Source: DATKDF01 sp963752045 (lineage in GTDB: Bacteria > Acidobacteriota > Vicinamibacteria > Vicinamibacterales > SCN-69-37). From it: a DNA stretch of 64,000 nucleotides. Both the position numbers and the translations under genes were made by a program. The notes under the pieces were generated by a model that saw only the letters and a program-made list of their open reading frames with translations, did not search any database and was not told where the DNA came from. Position 1 is the first letter of the stretch. Each line of letters starts with the position of its first letter. This document shows, in pieces, positions 6,955-15,781 of the stretch. The DNA is taken from contig CAVVWN010000011.1 of the NCBI GenBank assembly GCA_963752045.1, forward strand, positions 1-64,000, read 5' to 3'.

Positions 6955-7415
6955 GCCCGCGTGAGGTCGCGCGCGCGACCGGCGTCAGCCCGGATTCGCT
7001 CCGGCATTACGAGCGCAAAGGCCTGATCGATCCACCACCTCGCACGTCGTCGGGGTACCGACAATACCCGCCCGAGACGCCAATGCGCGTCCTGATGATT
7101 CGCCGCGCGCTGGCCGTGGGGTTCTCGCTTGCCGAACTGGGCCGGGTGCTCGACGAGCGGCGCCGCGGCGGTGCGCCCTGTCGTTCGGTACGCGCGCTCG
7201 TTGGCGATCGCCTCGACGATCTGGACCGCCGGCTGGCTGAGTTGACCGCCCTTCGGGCCGACCTCGTGGCGCTGCTGGCCGATTGGGACGCGCGTCTCGA
7301 GAGGACGCCCACCGGCAGGCGGGCTCACCTGCTCGACACGCTTCTCGACGCCGTCAGCCAGCCGGCGGCCGCGCCAGCTCGCCGCCGGTCGCCGCGCGCC
7401 TGCAACGCTCGGTAG
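6951..7415 (+). CDS. MerR-family transcriptional regulator
   Basis: This 154-residue protein has a winged HTH at the N terminus (EVARATGVSPDSLRHYERKGLI, then a wing with SSGYRQYP), a central linker and a long dimerisation helix (about 80-120) as in MerR, CueR and ZntR. Only one cysteine (in GGAPCRSVRAL) falls where the family's metal ligands lie; a second is near the extreme C terminus (RACNAR), so the effector cannot be assigned with confidence. It is co-transcribed with the gene before it and probably acts on the 19-bp-spacer promoter at 6431-6461. Confidence 0.85.
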   Translation: MSPREVARATGVSPDSLRHYERKGLIDPPPRTSSGYRQYPPETPMRVLMIRRALAVGFSLAELGRVLDERRRGGAPCRSVRALVGDRLDDLDRRLAELTALRADLVALLADWDARLERTPTGRRAHLLDTLLDAVSQPAAAPARRRSPRACNAR

Positions 7416-7612
7416 GATGCGCCTTTCGGTACGTCGTCGGCAAGCGTGCACCTCCCGGATGGGCCCCACCTGAGGAAGCCCTCATCGTGGGCGACCTCCA
7501 ACTCCTGAAGCGACTGTGAGGCGGCCGCATCGAAGGACGTGGCCGGTGGTCCAGGGTTATCATGGGGCGGCGTCTAGCGATCCTCAGACGTGATCGCGGC
7601 GCGCCGACCATC

Positions 7613-9040
7613 ATGACGAACTCATACGGGCGTCTCGCACTCGCGATCTCCTTCTCCGCCCTCGGACTGCTCACGCTTGCCTCCGCCGCCGACGGGCCCG
7701 AGTGGCCGCGCTTCCGCGGGCCGCTCGGCAACCCGGTGTCGACCGAACGGTTGCCCGACACGTGGTCGAAGACCGAGAACGTCGAATGGACAGCCGCGAT
7801 TCCCGGTCGCGGCTGGTCCTCGCCGATCGTCAGCGGCAAGCGGGTATTCGTGACGGCTGCCACGACCGACGGGCCGTCGAAGTCGCCGCAGGCCGGAACC
7901 CAGTACTCGAACGAGTACATCGCCGAGCTCAGGAAGCAGGGACTGTCGGCGAACGACATCGAAGCGCGGGTCATGGCGCGTGACTTCGAGCTGCCGAGCG
8001 AAGTCACCCTCCACTACGTCCTCTACTGCGTCGATCTGGAGACCGGGACGCTCGACTGGAAGCAGGAATACTACGCCGGCCGTCCGCCCGTCGGACGCCA
8101 TCGCAAGAACAGCTTCACGTCCGAGACACCCGTCACGGATGGCAATCTGGTCTACGTCTACTCGACCAGCCTCGGCGTGTGGGCGTACGACATGGAGGGC
8201 CGTCTCGTGTGGAAGACGCCGCTCGAGCCCCTTCCGGTCTACGGCGATTTCGGCACGGGGGCGTCGCCCGCGCTCGTGGGCAACCTGCTCGTGATCGTCA
8301 GCGACAACGAGCAGCAGCAGTTCATTGCAGCCTTCGACAAGACGACAGGCACCCAGGTGTGGCGCACGGATCGAGACCTCCGGGTCAGCACGAACGCCTC
8401 GGCGCGGCGGACCGGATGGTCGACGCCTTACATCTGGACGACGCCCCAGCGCACGGAGATCGTGACGATCGGCCCCGGATTCGCCGTCAGCTACGATCTT
8501 TCCGGCACGGAGCTGTGGCGGCTGCCCGGCATGGGCGGCGGGCCGATCCCCAGCCCCTACGCCTGGGACGGGCTGCTGTATCTGAACGGCGGCAGCGGCG
8601 GCGCGCTCGCCGCGGTGAGACCCGGGGCCACTGGAACGCTCCGGGCGGGGCCGGACGCGGACCCGCCGAGCGAGTCGGTGGCGTGGTTCGTCGAGCGCGC
8701 AGGCACCTATCTGGCCACGCAGCTCTTCTACGAGGGCGCGCTGTACTCGCTCTCCGACATGGGCGTCTTCACCCGGTACGATGCGAAGACGGGCGCGCTC
8801 AGTTACCGCGTACGCATCGAGAACGGCTTCGCGTTCACCTCGTCGCCCTGGGCGTACGGCGGCAAGATCTTCTGCCTGAACGAGGAGGGGAAGACCTTCG
8901 TCATCGCCGCGGGGGACGAGTACAAGCTGCTGAAGGTGAATGACCTCGATGAGTTCGCGCTGGCGACGCCGGCGCTCGTGGGCGACCGCCTGCTGCTCCG
9001 GACCGAGAGCCTGCTGTACGCGATCAGGCAGGAGCCGTAA
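7613..9040 (+). CDS. Secreted PQQ-type beta-propeller protein
   Basis: From the ATG at 7613 the product is 475 residues with a signal peptide (to about residue 26, LASAADG) followed by propeller blades: EWPRFRGP at the N terminus, GWSSPIV, VYCVDLETGTLDWKQ, GTGASPALVGN, AFDKTTGTQVWRT and SSPWAYGGKIFCLNEEG. These are the W-docking blade motifs of PQQ-like repeats. It lacks a dehydrogenase catalytic region and a haem motif, so it is probably a BamB-like scaffold or substrate-binding propeller. An upstream in-frame ATG at 7562 would place 17 extra residues before the signal peptide and is less likely. The 197 bp before it carry no gene. Confidence 0.75.
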   Translation: MTNSYGRLALAISFSALGLLTLASAADGPEWPRFRGPLGNPVSTERLPDTWSKTENVEWTAAIPGRGWSSPIVSGKRVFVTAATTDGPSKSPQAGTQYSNEYIAELRKQGLSANDIEARVMARDFELPSEVTLHYVLYCVDLETGTLDWKQEYYAGRPPVGRHRKNSFTSETPVTDGNLVYVYSTSLGVWAYDMEGRLVWKTPLEPLPVYGDFGTGASPALVGNLLVIVSDNEQQQFIAAFDKTTGTQVWRTDRDLRVSTNASARRTGWSTPYIWTTPQRTEIVTIGPGFAVSYDLSGTELWRLPGMGGGPIPSPYAWDGLLYLNGGSGGALAAVRPGATGTLRAGPDADPPSESVAWFVERAGTYLATQLFYEGALYSLSDMGVFTRYDAKTGALSYRVRIENGFAFTSSPWAYGGKIFCLNEEGKTFVIAAGDEYKLLKVNDLDEFALATPALVGDRLLLRTESLLYAIRQEP

Positions 9041-9163
9041 CGCCTCGCGCATCGATCCAATCAGCGTGTGGGTGTGTTCTACGAAGCCCGGCCCACCGGG
9101 ACGGGCGAGAGCGACGACGACGGCGCGTTCATCGCGATGGAAACCCACGAGCGCCCGGGCCGG

Positions 9164-9460
9164 CTACACCGCCAGGCCGTGACCGCCAACCGGCGTCGTG
9201 CGGAAGTGCTCGGAGAAGCCCTTGATCAGGGGCCTGCCGCGCGCGATCGCCGACTGAACCGCAGGCAACGACAGCGAGGCCTTGTGCTTCGCCTCGCTTT
9301 CCCACACTTCCGTCACCCAGATTGAGTCCTCGCTCGAACCATCTTTCGCAATCACGTAGCTCAAGCACCCTGGCATTGATGTCGTTCCTTCGAGCAGGAT
9401 CTCAATCAAGGCATCCCTGTGCCCTGGCGTTGCCTCGATCTTCCCGATCAGACCAAACAT
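9164..9460 (-). CDS. Antibiotic biosynthesis monooxygenase (ABM) domain protein
   Basis: This 98-residue protein fits the ABM/YgiN ferredoxin-like fold: an opening strand FGLIGKIEATPGHRDALIEIL, the MPGCLSYVIAKD strand, SIWVTEVWES, and a terminal helix with FSEHF. Members dimerise and act as cofactor-free quinol monooxygenases, haem-degrading enzymes or stress proteins. The start has a good Shine-Dalgarno (GGAGG, 4 bases upstream). It stands alone, transcribed toward the propeller gene. Confidence 0.8.
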   Translation of the reverse strand: MFGLIGKIEATPGHRDALIEILLEGTTSMPGCLSYVIAKDGSSEDSIWVTEVWESEAKHKASLSLPAVQSAIARGRPLIKGFSEHFRTTPVGGHGLAV

Positions 9461-9623
9461 GGTTCCTCCGCCGTGATCTTTCCGCGGTTGTCAGGTGGGC
9501 CAACACGATATCACCGGCCCGTGACAGCTCGTTCTGCGTGGGGTCACGAAGGCGCGGGGGCAGCGCGGGCTGACGAAGACGGGGGACCGCCTGGGTGTCG
9601 GGGCGGGGCGATCCGCGGTGAAA

Positions 9624-9654
9624 CGGGGCCGCGCGACGACGTCGCGCGGCCCCG
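9624..9654 (-). terminator. Strong hairpin after the TonB-receptor gene
   Basis: A perfect 14-bp stem runs from CGGGGCCGCGCGAC (9624-9637) across a 3-base loop to GTCGCGCGGCCCCG (9641-9654), 25 bp past the receptor stop. On the minus strand it is followed by only TTT, so it is a weak-tailed intrinsic terminator, or it may simply protect the transcript end. Confidence 0.65.
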
Positions 9655-9678
9655 CATGTGTGCACTACGCGGGTCAGA

Positions 9679-12600
9679 TCACCAGTTGAACCGGATCATG
9701 ATCTGGCCGAGCCGGCCGCCCGGGTCATAGGTATTGCTTGCGTCGGTGTAGGCGCTTGTGACCTGGAAGATGGTCTCGCCGGAGCCGGGATTGGCGACGG
9801 CGTTGAAGTTGATGTTGTCGAGCACGTTCAGCAGATCGAACCGCACTTCGAGGTTCGTGCGCCCCTTGAGCGGAATGCGCTTGGTCCATCCGACGTCGAA
9901 CCGGACGAAGTACGGCTGGCGGATGAGCAGCGTCGCCGGCGCGCAGTCGCCGTCCCGGAGCTCGACGCAGTTGGCACTGTTCGATGGCGCGATGTAGCGC
10001 CCTTCCGGAATGCCGAGGTCACTGTAGCCGGTGGTCGACGACGGGCTCGTGTTGTAGGCGCGCCGGGTGTTCAGGATGATGTCGTCGGGCAACATCGTCA
10101 CGACCTTTCGTCCCGGGTTGATCGGGTCGTCGTTGATGCGGAAGAAGTACTCCTCCTGAAGGTCGGCCGCGGTCATGCCGACCAGCCGCACGTTGCCGAA
10201 GTTCGACATGACGGCCTGGACGCGGCCGGTGCCCATGAACGACCAGCCGCCGATGATGGCGTTGAGCCACGGCGCCATGCCGGAGCCGAACCGCTCGCCG
10301 TGGCCGACCGGGATGATCCAGTCCCACTGCCCCTTGAACGCATGCCGCACGTTGGCGGTCGGATACATCTCGCGGCCGTAGCGGAAGCCGAGGAAGGCCG
10401 AGCCGCCCTCGCGCGCGTACTGGTAGCTGCCGCTCACCTGGAGCCCGCGCGACATCCGCCGCCGCAACTCGATCTGCAGGGCGTGGTAGTCGCTGAACGC
10501 GCCGCTGTCGCGCACGTTCACGTCGTCGATGTCCGGATTGACGACGAAGAAGTTCGCCGCGACGCCGGCCGCGAGCGCGTTGTTCCGGAAGGTCGACGAG
10601 TTGTCGAGGTCGGAGGCCGAGTTGAAAGGCTCGGGCCTGACGAAGACCATGTCCTGTGTCAGGCTCGTGCTGCGCCAGTTGGACCCGGTGTACGACGCCG
10701 GGTTGTCGGCCGTCGTCCGCCCATTGAGGTAGGCGAGATAGGTCGGAAGCGGGTTCGTGCCGGTGCCCGGCCCGAAGTAGGCGAAGCTGCCGGCCCGGCT
10801 GCCGCCGGCGGCGTTGTTGGCCTGCAGGTTGCCCACCGCCTGGCGGAACTCGTCGTAGAACCCGTTGGCCTGGATGTCGATCTCGTTGTAGTTGAGCGTC
10901 GACCACTGATTCACGCCACGGGTGCCGACGTAACGGATCTCCATCGCCATGTTGCGGGTCAGGGCACGCTGGAATCCGAGCGTCCAGGTGCGTGCCGAGC
11001 CGATCTCGATGTCGGGCGCGAATCGCGACAGGTCGTCGGCCCGGCCGGCCCGCACCGCAATCGGGTACGACGGATTCGGGTCGAACGGCTGGCCGTAGAT
11101 GCGGTCCCGCTGGCTGAAGAGAATCGGCCACTCCTCGCCGGGCAGGACCAGGTTGCCGATCGCCGCGGTGCGCGACAGCGAGATGGTGCTGCCGGGGTTG
11201 GTGCCGTAGACGCCGGTGATCGACCCCAGCCCCTGCCGCTCGAACGACTCCGAGTAGCCGGCACGGAGCGTGGCCTGCTCCGGGTCGCCAAGGAAGGTGC
11301 GCAGCCAGCCGTTTTCGACGTTCGGCCGCCAGGCGACGCCCACCGAGGGAGCGAAGTTGTTCCAGTCGGTGTTGTAACCCTTCACGCCGCTCGAGTACCT
11401 GAACGAACTCGGGCACGACGCCCGAGTTCGTGCCCGGGCTGTAGAAGTTGCACTTGTTGTAGGTGCTGCCGTCGCCGAGGCCCGACATGCCGCAGACCGA
11501 CTCCATCGTCACGGTACTCATGGTGTCGTTGACCGTCACGAACGGCGTCTGCACGTCCCAGCGCACGCCGTAGTTGACGGTCAGCGTGGGCGTCGCGCGC
11601 CAGGAGTCCTGGACGAACGCCGAGAAGACCTGGAGGTAGCCCTCGCGGCGTCGCGGCCCCTGGGCGACGTACTGATTCGTGCCCGGGTCGAGTGCCGCCT
11701 GGCCGCCAATTGAGCTCACGCGGCCGGTCAGCATCGCGTAGACCGCGCGGGCGTTATTGAGCTGGCCGGTCGACGCGCCGGGGAAGTTCGCCGACGTGAA
11801 CATGAAGTTCGCCGGGTCTTCGTTCGAGTTGAAACCGAGGTTGATGGTGGGCACGACCTGCTGGGCGTTTTCCCACGCGCTCGACTTCAGGTAGCTGCCA
11901 CCGAAGCTCCAGCTGTGCGCCCCCTTCTGCCAGGTCAGCGTTTCATCCAGGCTGATGGCCGGCGCGGCGCGCCAGCTCGGGCTCGTCGTCGTATACCACT
12001 CCGTTGCGAGGCCGGAGAGATCCAGGGCGTAGCCGTCCATGTCGGCGAACGACTCGATGCCATTGCTCGGGTCGTCCGGCTGGCCGAAGCGGGAGCCGCC
12101 GGTGCCGATGGCTGTCAGGCCGAAACGCAGCTCGTTGACCATGCCCGAGCCCAGCGTGGACCGCAGCGACATCGAGTAGAGCGGCCGGGTGGACCGGAAC
12201 ACGCGGTAGTTCGGGGCGCCGGGGAAGCGGGCGTCGGCGTTGTTGAGGTAGTCGGGATCGCGCATCGCCCAGATCGCCTGTCCGGACCCGCTCAGTCGGT
12301 GATTGTCGGTGAGGTTCACGTCGAGGCGCACCGTCGGCTGATGCTCGGTCAGCGTGCCCGGGCTCTGCCACTCATAGCTGTTGAGGAGCGGGTTGGTCGT
12401 GGCGCTCACGGCACCGGTGGCTCCGAGCGAGTTCTTGATGCTCGTGAGCGTGCGCAGCGCCACGGGATCGATGGCCGTGATCTGGCCATTGGCCGCCGCC
12501 AGATCCAGCACGTTGACGCGCCGCGTCTCGCCGCTCACCGCGTACGGAAACCAGCCGTCGAGCACGTCGTCGACGAACGTGGTCCGCGTGCGCGTGAAGC

Positions 12601-13531
12601 TGTTCGGGAAGCGCAGTTCCTCATAGTGGAAGAAGAAGAACGCCTTGTTTGGGACGATCGGCCCGCCGAAGCGGCCGCCGAACTGGTGCAGCCGGATGTC
12701 GTTCTTGGGCAGCCCGGCGTTCTCGTTGAACCAGTAGTTCGTGTTCATCGCCGGGTTCCGGTAGTACTCGTAGGCACTGCCACTGAACTGATTCGTGCCC
12801 GAGCGGGTGACGAAGTTGATGGAAACGGCGCCGCTGCCGCCCTGATTGGCGCCGCTCGCCGCCGTCGTCACCGTGACGGCCTCCACGGCATCCTGCCGCG
12901 GATAGACGGACGCGAAGAACCCGTCAGTCGTCTTGTTGAAATTGTCCTGGTTGGTCACGCCGTCGAGCGTGATGTACAGAAAGGACTCCGGCAGCCCATT
13001 GACCGTCGAATTACGGTTGGTTCCCGGGGTGTTGACGCCAGGCAGGAAGATGATGGCATTGAGCGCGTTGCGCGTCACCGACGGCATGCGGTTGAGCTGG
13101 TCGGCGTTGAGCGTCGACGAGACCGTGGCCGTCTGCGTGTTGATGAGCTCGGCGCTGCTCGCCACCGTAATCGTCTCCTCCAGCTGGCCGAGCTCGAGCT
13201 GCACCTTCACTTCGAAGGGCTGCCCGGGGAGCAGGCGCACGTTCGGCAGGACCGCGGTCTTGAAGCCAGACAAGGTCACATTGACCGTGTACGTGCCGGG
13301 GTTCAGCGACGGCAGGGAGAAGACTCCCTGCGCGTTGGTCACGGTCGTGAACGAGCCGCCGGCCGCGTCTGTCACGACGACGCTGGCGCCAGGAATGGCG
13401 CCGCCGCTCGTGTCGACGACGGTGCCCGTGATGGACGAAGAGGCGCCGCCACCCTGCGCATAGGCAAGGTCAGCTCCCAGAATGAGCAGCCCTGTGAAGA
13501 GGGCCAGACTCACCATACGGTACCTAAGCAT
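9679..13531 (-). CDS. Oar-like TonB-dependent receptor with N-terminal carboxypeptidase-regulatory domain (one frameshift)
   Basis: The full product is about 1,283 residues: signal peptide (1-26), a carboxypeptidase-regulatory/CNA-B-like domain (~30-115, with ITGTVVDTSGGAIPGASV), a TonB plug (~120-260, with NQGGSGAVSINFVTRSGTN) and a long barrel ending in the aromatic RFNW. This is the large Oar-like receptor type abundant in Acidobacteriota, thought to import oligosaccharides or other large nutrients. The ATG at 13531 has a Shine-Dalgarno (GGAG). The frame breaks once: at 11398-11399 one extra C on the plus strand turns CAG-TAC into CAGGTAC, and the rest continues in the next frame (YSSGVKGYNTDWNNF). 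This is a sequencing error or a recent mutation. Confidence 0.88.
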
Positions 13532-13934
13532 TGCTCCACCCTCCAGACGTGAGAACGTGCCGAAGACGTGCAACGAGCCCGCTGTTTTGGGTGAGTGGAC
13601 GGTACATCCAGCCAGTGCCCATCACAATGCTGGGAGCAGGGTATATGTCACTGTGGCGCAGACTGGATCGAAAACTGCGGCAAGTAGTAGGTCAAATGCT
13701 GTGCATGCGAGTAGCTGACAATACTGGTATTGCGTATCTGTATCAAGGAATTCGGCCGGTGAGGCGCGCCGCTGGCCTTCGGTTCCTGGAAGGGTCAGTC
13801 CGGCAGTAAAGCACTACGGAGCTGGACGTGTGTATCAGGACAGCGTGAGTGACACGCTTACTGGCACTCCGCTCGGCTATCTGATGCGTCGGCGAGCGAC
13901 GATTACCGCATCGGCCTTCCAATTTCGAAGCGTC
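13532..13934. promoter_or_regulatory. Divergent intergenic region with a CAATAC..GTATTG dyad
   Basis: About 400 bp separate the receptor gene from the divergent membrane-protein gene. The DNA is lower in GC than its surroundings. It contains a perfect 6-bp dyad, CAATAC (13719-13724) and GTATTG (13727-13732), a plausible operator for the SdpR-like repressor encoded downstream. No convincing coding sequence is seen except that the membrane-protein gene might start as early as the GTG at 13830. Confidence 0.4.
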
Positions 13935-14588
13935 ATGGCGGCGCCCGGCCACACCGCGCTCGAGGTCATCCGCCAGGAGCGGCTCGCCGTCGTGACGGTC
14001 CTCGCGGTCGTGGTCCTCGCGGGCGCGAACTGGATCCTGAGCCCGGAGCAGGCGTTGCGCTGGCTCCGGGCGATGCTCGTGCTGCCGCTCGTGTGGCTCG
14101 TCCTGACGATCTGGCACGTCCGGGTTCGACGCCGGCGAGCCGCCGGCGCCGACGACCAGTTGGCCATCGAGCGCTACTTTCGGGCGGCGCTGACGCTCGC
14201 GGTCGTTGCCGTCGGGATTCGGCAGGTCGTGCTGTTCAGTCTGCAGATCTGGGTCCGGTTCGGCGATCATGCCGCAAGCCTCGAGGCCGAGCGCCGAGTC
14301 CTCGGCCTCGCGACGAGCGCGATCTTCGTCATCGTCGGCAACGCGCTGCCGAAGATACTGACGCCGCTGGCGATCCTGCCTGTGCACCTGGCCGAACGCG
14401 TCACGTCCGCCAGGCGGTTCATCGGCACGACCTGGGTCGTGCTGGGCGTGGTCATGGCGGCGGCCTTCCTGTTTCAGCCGCTCGAATCTGCGAAGGCGCT
14501 GGAACGGTGGTCGGTGATGGGCGGTTTCCTGACCATGCTCGTGGGCATCGTCTGGATGAACGCGGGTCCCGACAGGCGGCGGCAATGA
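13935..14588 (+). CDS. Six-helix membrane protein, SdpI-like, paired with an SdpR-like repressor
   Basis: From the ATG at 13935 the product has about 217 residues and six predicted membrane helices (around 15-33, 40-60, 80-100, 118-140, 155-175, 190-208). The segment IVGNALPKILTPL recalls the GN.LP/GK signature of SdpI immunity-type proteins. The stop overlaps the ATG of the following ArsR-type regulator by 4 bp, as in sdpI-sdpR operons, in which the membrane protein is a signal and immunity element that sequesters the repressor. The start is uncertain (a GTG at 13830 would add 35 residues). SdpI assignment is inferred partly from context. Confidence 0.6.
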   Translation: MAAPGHTALEVIRQERLAVVTVLAVVVLAGANWILSPEQALRWLRAMLVLPLVWLVLTIWHVRVRRRRAAGADDQLAIERYFRAALTLAVVAVGIRQVVLFSLQIWVRFGDHAASLEAERRVLGLATSAIFVIVGNALPKILTPLAILPVHLAERVTSARRFIGTTWVVLGVVMAAAFLFQPLESAKALERWSVMGGFLTMLVGIVWMNAGPDRRRQ

Positions 14589-14914
14589 CGAGCAACAAGG
14601 TGTTCAAGGCGCTTGCGGACCCGACTCGACGCCGCGTGCTCGAGCTCTTGCGGGCTGGCGCCAGGACGGCCGGCGAGCTCTCGGACCGCTTCCCGGTCTC
14701 GAAGCCGACGATGTCGGGCCACTTTTCGGTACTACAGGAAGCCGGCCTGATCGAGGCGGAAAAGAGCGGCCGGGTCATCTTCTATCGACTGAAGATGTCC
14801 GTCCTGGAGGAGGCCCTGCTCGGATTCGCCGATGCCTTCGGCATCGAGGCGAAGTCCGGGACGAGGCCGCGACGGGCGCGAAAGCGGCCCACGTTGCGGA
14901 GCCGGGAGGCCTGA
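14585..14914 (+). CDS. SdpR-type ArsR-family autorepressor
   Basis: This 109-residue winged-helix protein matches SdpR: FKALADPTRRRVLELL, then TAGELSDRFPVSKPTMSGH as the recognition HTH, the wing KSGRVIFYRL and the tail MSVLEEALLGF. It has no ArsR metal-site cysteines, as expected for SdpR. It overlaps the preceding membrane-protein gene by 4 bp. Its C terminus (KSGTRPRRARKR) is basic and low-complexity. It likely represses its own operon. Confidence 0.85.
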   Translation: MTSNKVFKALADPTRRRVLELLRAGARTAGELSDRFPVSKPTMSGHFSVLQEAGLIEAEKSGRVIFYRLKMSVLEEALLGFADAFGIEAKSGTRPRRARKRPTLRSREA

Positions 14915-15065
14915 TGGCTGGGGGAAGATCAACGTCACGTTCTATCATGTAGTGGTGTGCCCGCGCTGCCAGGTCAGTGGCCTCGTGCTCGGCAGGCTGT
15001 CGGGGATCATCCTGACGCCGGGCAGAATCGAACGCTTCTTCGAATCGCTGACAGCGCGGACGTGA
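14914..15065 (+). pseudogene. Broken short CxxC thioredoxin/glutaredoxin-like gene
   Basis: In one frame (from 14928) the sequence reads INVTFYHVVVCPRCQ, a thioredoxin-like first strand with a CPRC redox motif, then runs directly into LSGIILTPGRIERFFESL, which looks like the last helix of such a protein. The central part with the cis-proline loop is missing. An ATG at 14914, overlapping the repressor stop as TGATG, is out of frame by one base but would join it if the G5 at 14920-14924 were G6. The gene therefore seems doubly damaged: an internal deletion plus a frameshift or sequencing slip. Confidence 0.45.
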
Positions 15066-15085
15066 CCATGCCGTCAGGAGGTGGC

Positions 15086-15781
15086 ATGGAGGCCATAGAC
15101 CGAGCGTTCCTCCGGGTACGATCCTGTCCGTTCTGCTATCGATTCGCCCTGTTCACGCGAGTTCTGCTGGCGGCCGGGTTCATCCCGACGGGCATGGTGA
15201 AGCTCATGGGGCAGCGCTTCACGCTCCTCCCGCCCGACAATCCCGTCGGCGCGTTCTTCGAGGCGATGTACCAGACCGGGCTCTACTGGCACTTCCTGGG
15301 CTTGACGCAGGTCGTGGCTGGCGTGCTGCTGCTCGTCCCGCGCGTGGCCCACCTCGGCGCCGCCCTGTTCGTCGGGATCATCGTGAACATCTTCGTCATC
15401 ACGGTCAGCCTGCCCTTCGCCGGCACGCCCATCGTCACGGGCCTGATGCTGCTGGCCGTGATGTACCTGTGCGCCTGGGACTTTCACCGCTTCCGGCCGA
15501 TGTTCACGCTCGCGCCGCTCCCGGGGCCCGTCCCGATGCCCAGGCTCGACAGATGGGAGGCCGTCGGCTTCTTCGTCTTCGCCTTCTCGCTGATGAACTT
15601 CTTCGGCATCACCCGCAGTTTCGTCAGCAGCCGCTTCGCGCTCACGTTCGTCGCGACGGGGCTCGTGGCCGGCGTGGCCACGATCGGTCGATTCCTGTGG
15701 TTGTGGCGGCAGGGCGCCGCACCGGTTGTTCAGGAGGGGGACGGGTCTGGCTCGCGCAGGCGAGACCCGTCCCCCTCGTAG
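15086..15781 (+). CDS. DoxX-like integral membrane protein
   Basis: The start at 15086 follows AGGAGG (15076-15081). The 231-residue product has about six membrane helices. The first, with FALFTRVLLAAGFIPTGMVKLMGQRF, and the WHFLGLTQVVAGVLLLVPR segment are typical of the DoxX/DoxD-like superfamily of small quinone-linked membrane proteins. It follows the SdpI/SdpR-like operon and may be part of it. The last 12 codons are encoded inside a terminator-like palindrome shared with the convergent gene, giving a tail of GSGSRRRDPSPS. Confidence 0.7.
   Translation: MEAIDRAFLRVRSCPFCYRFALFTRVLLAAGFIPTGMVKLMGQRFTLLPPDNPVGAFFEAMYQTGLYWHFLGLTQVVAGVLLLVPRVAHLGAALFVGIIVNIFVITVSLPFAGTPIVTGLMLLAVMYLCAWDFHRFRPMFTLAPLPGPVPMPRLDRWEAVGFFVFAFSLMNFFGITRSFVSSRFALTFVATGLVAGVATIGRFLWLWRQGAAPVVQEGDGSGSRRRDPSPS

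Noticed and set aside
11395..11401. Programmed frameshift in the TonB receptor
   Set aside because: The site is a bare CAGGTAC without a slippery heptamer or following pseudoknot, and similar lone indels occur in other genes of the window.
9658..13552. Two long plus-strand open frames opposite the TonB receptor
   Set aside because: Both lie antisense to a clear receptor gene and arise from GC-rich codon structure; no protein motifs were seen.
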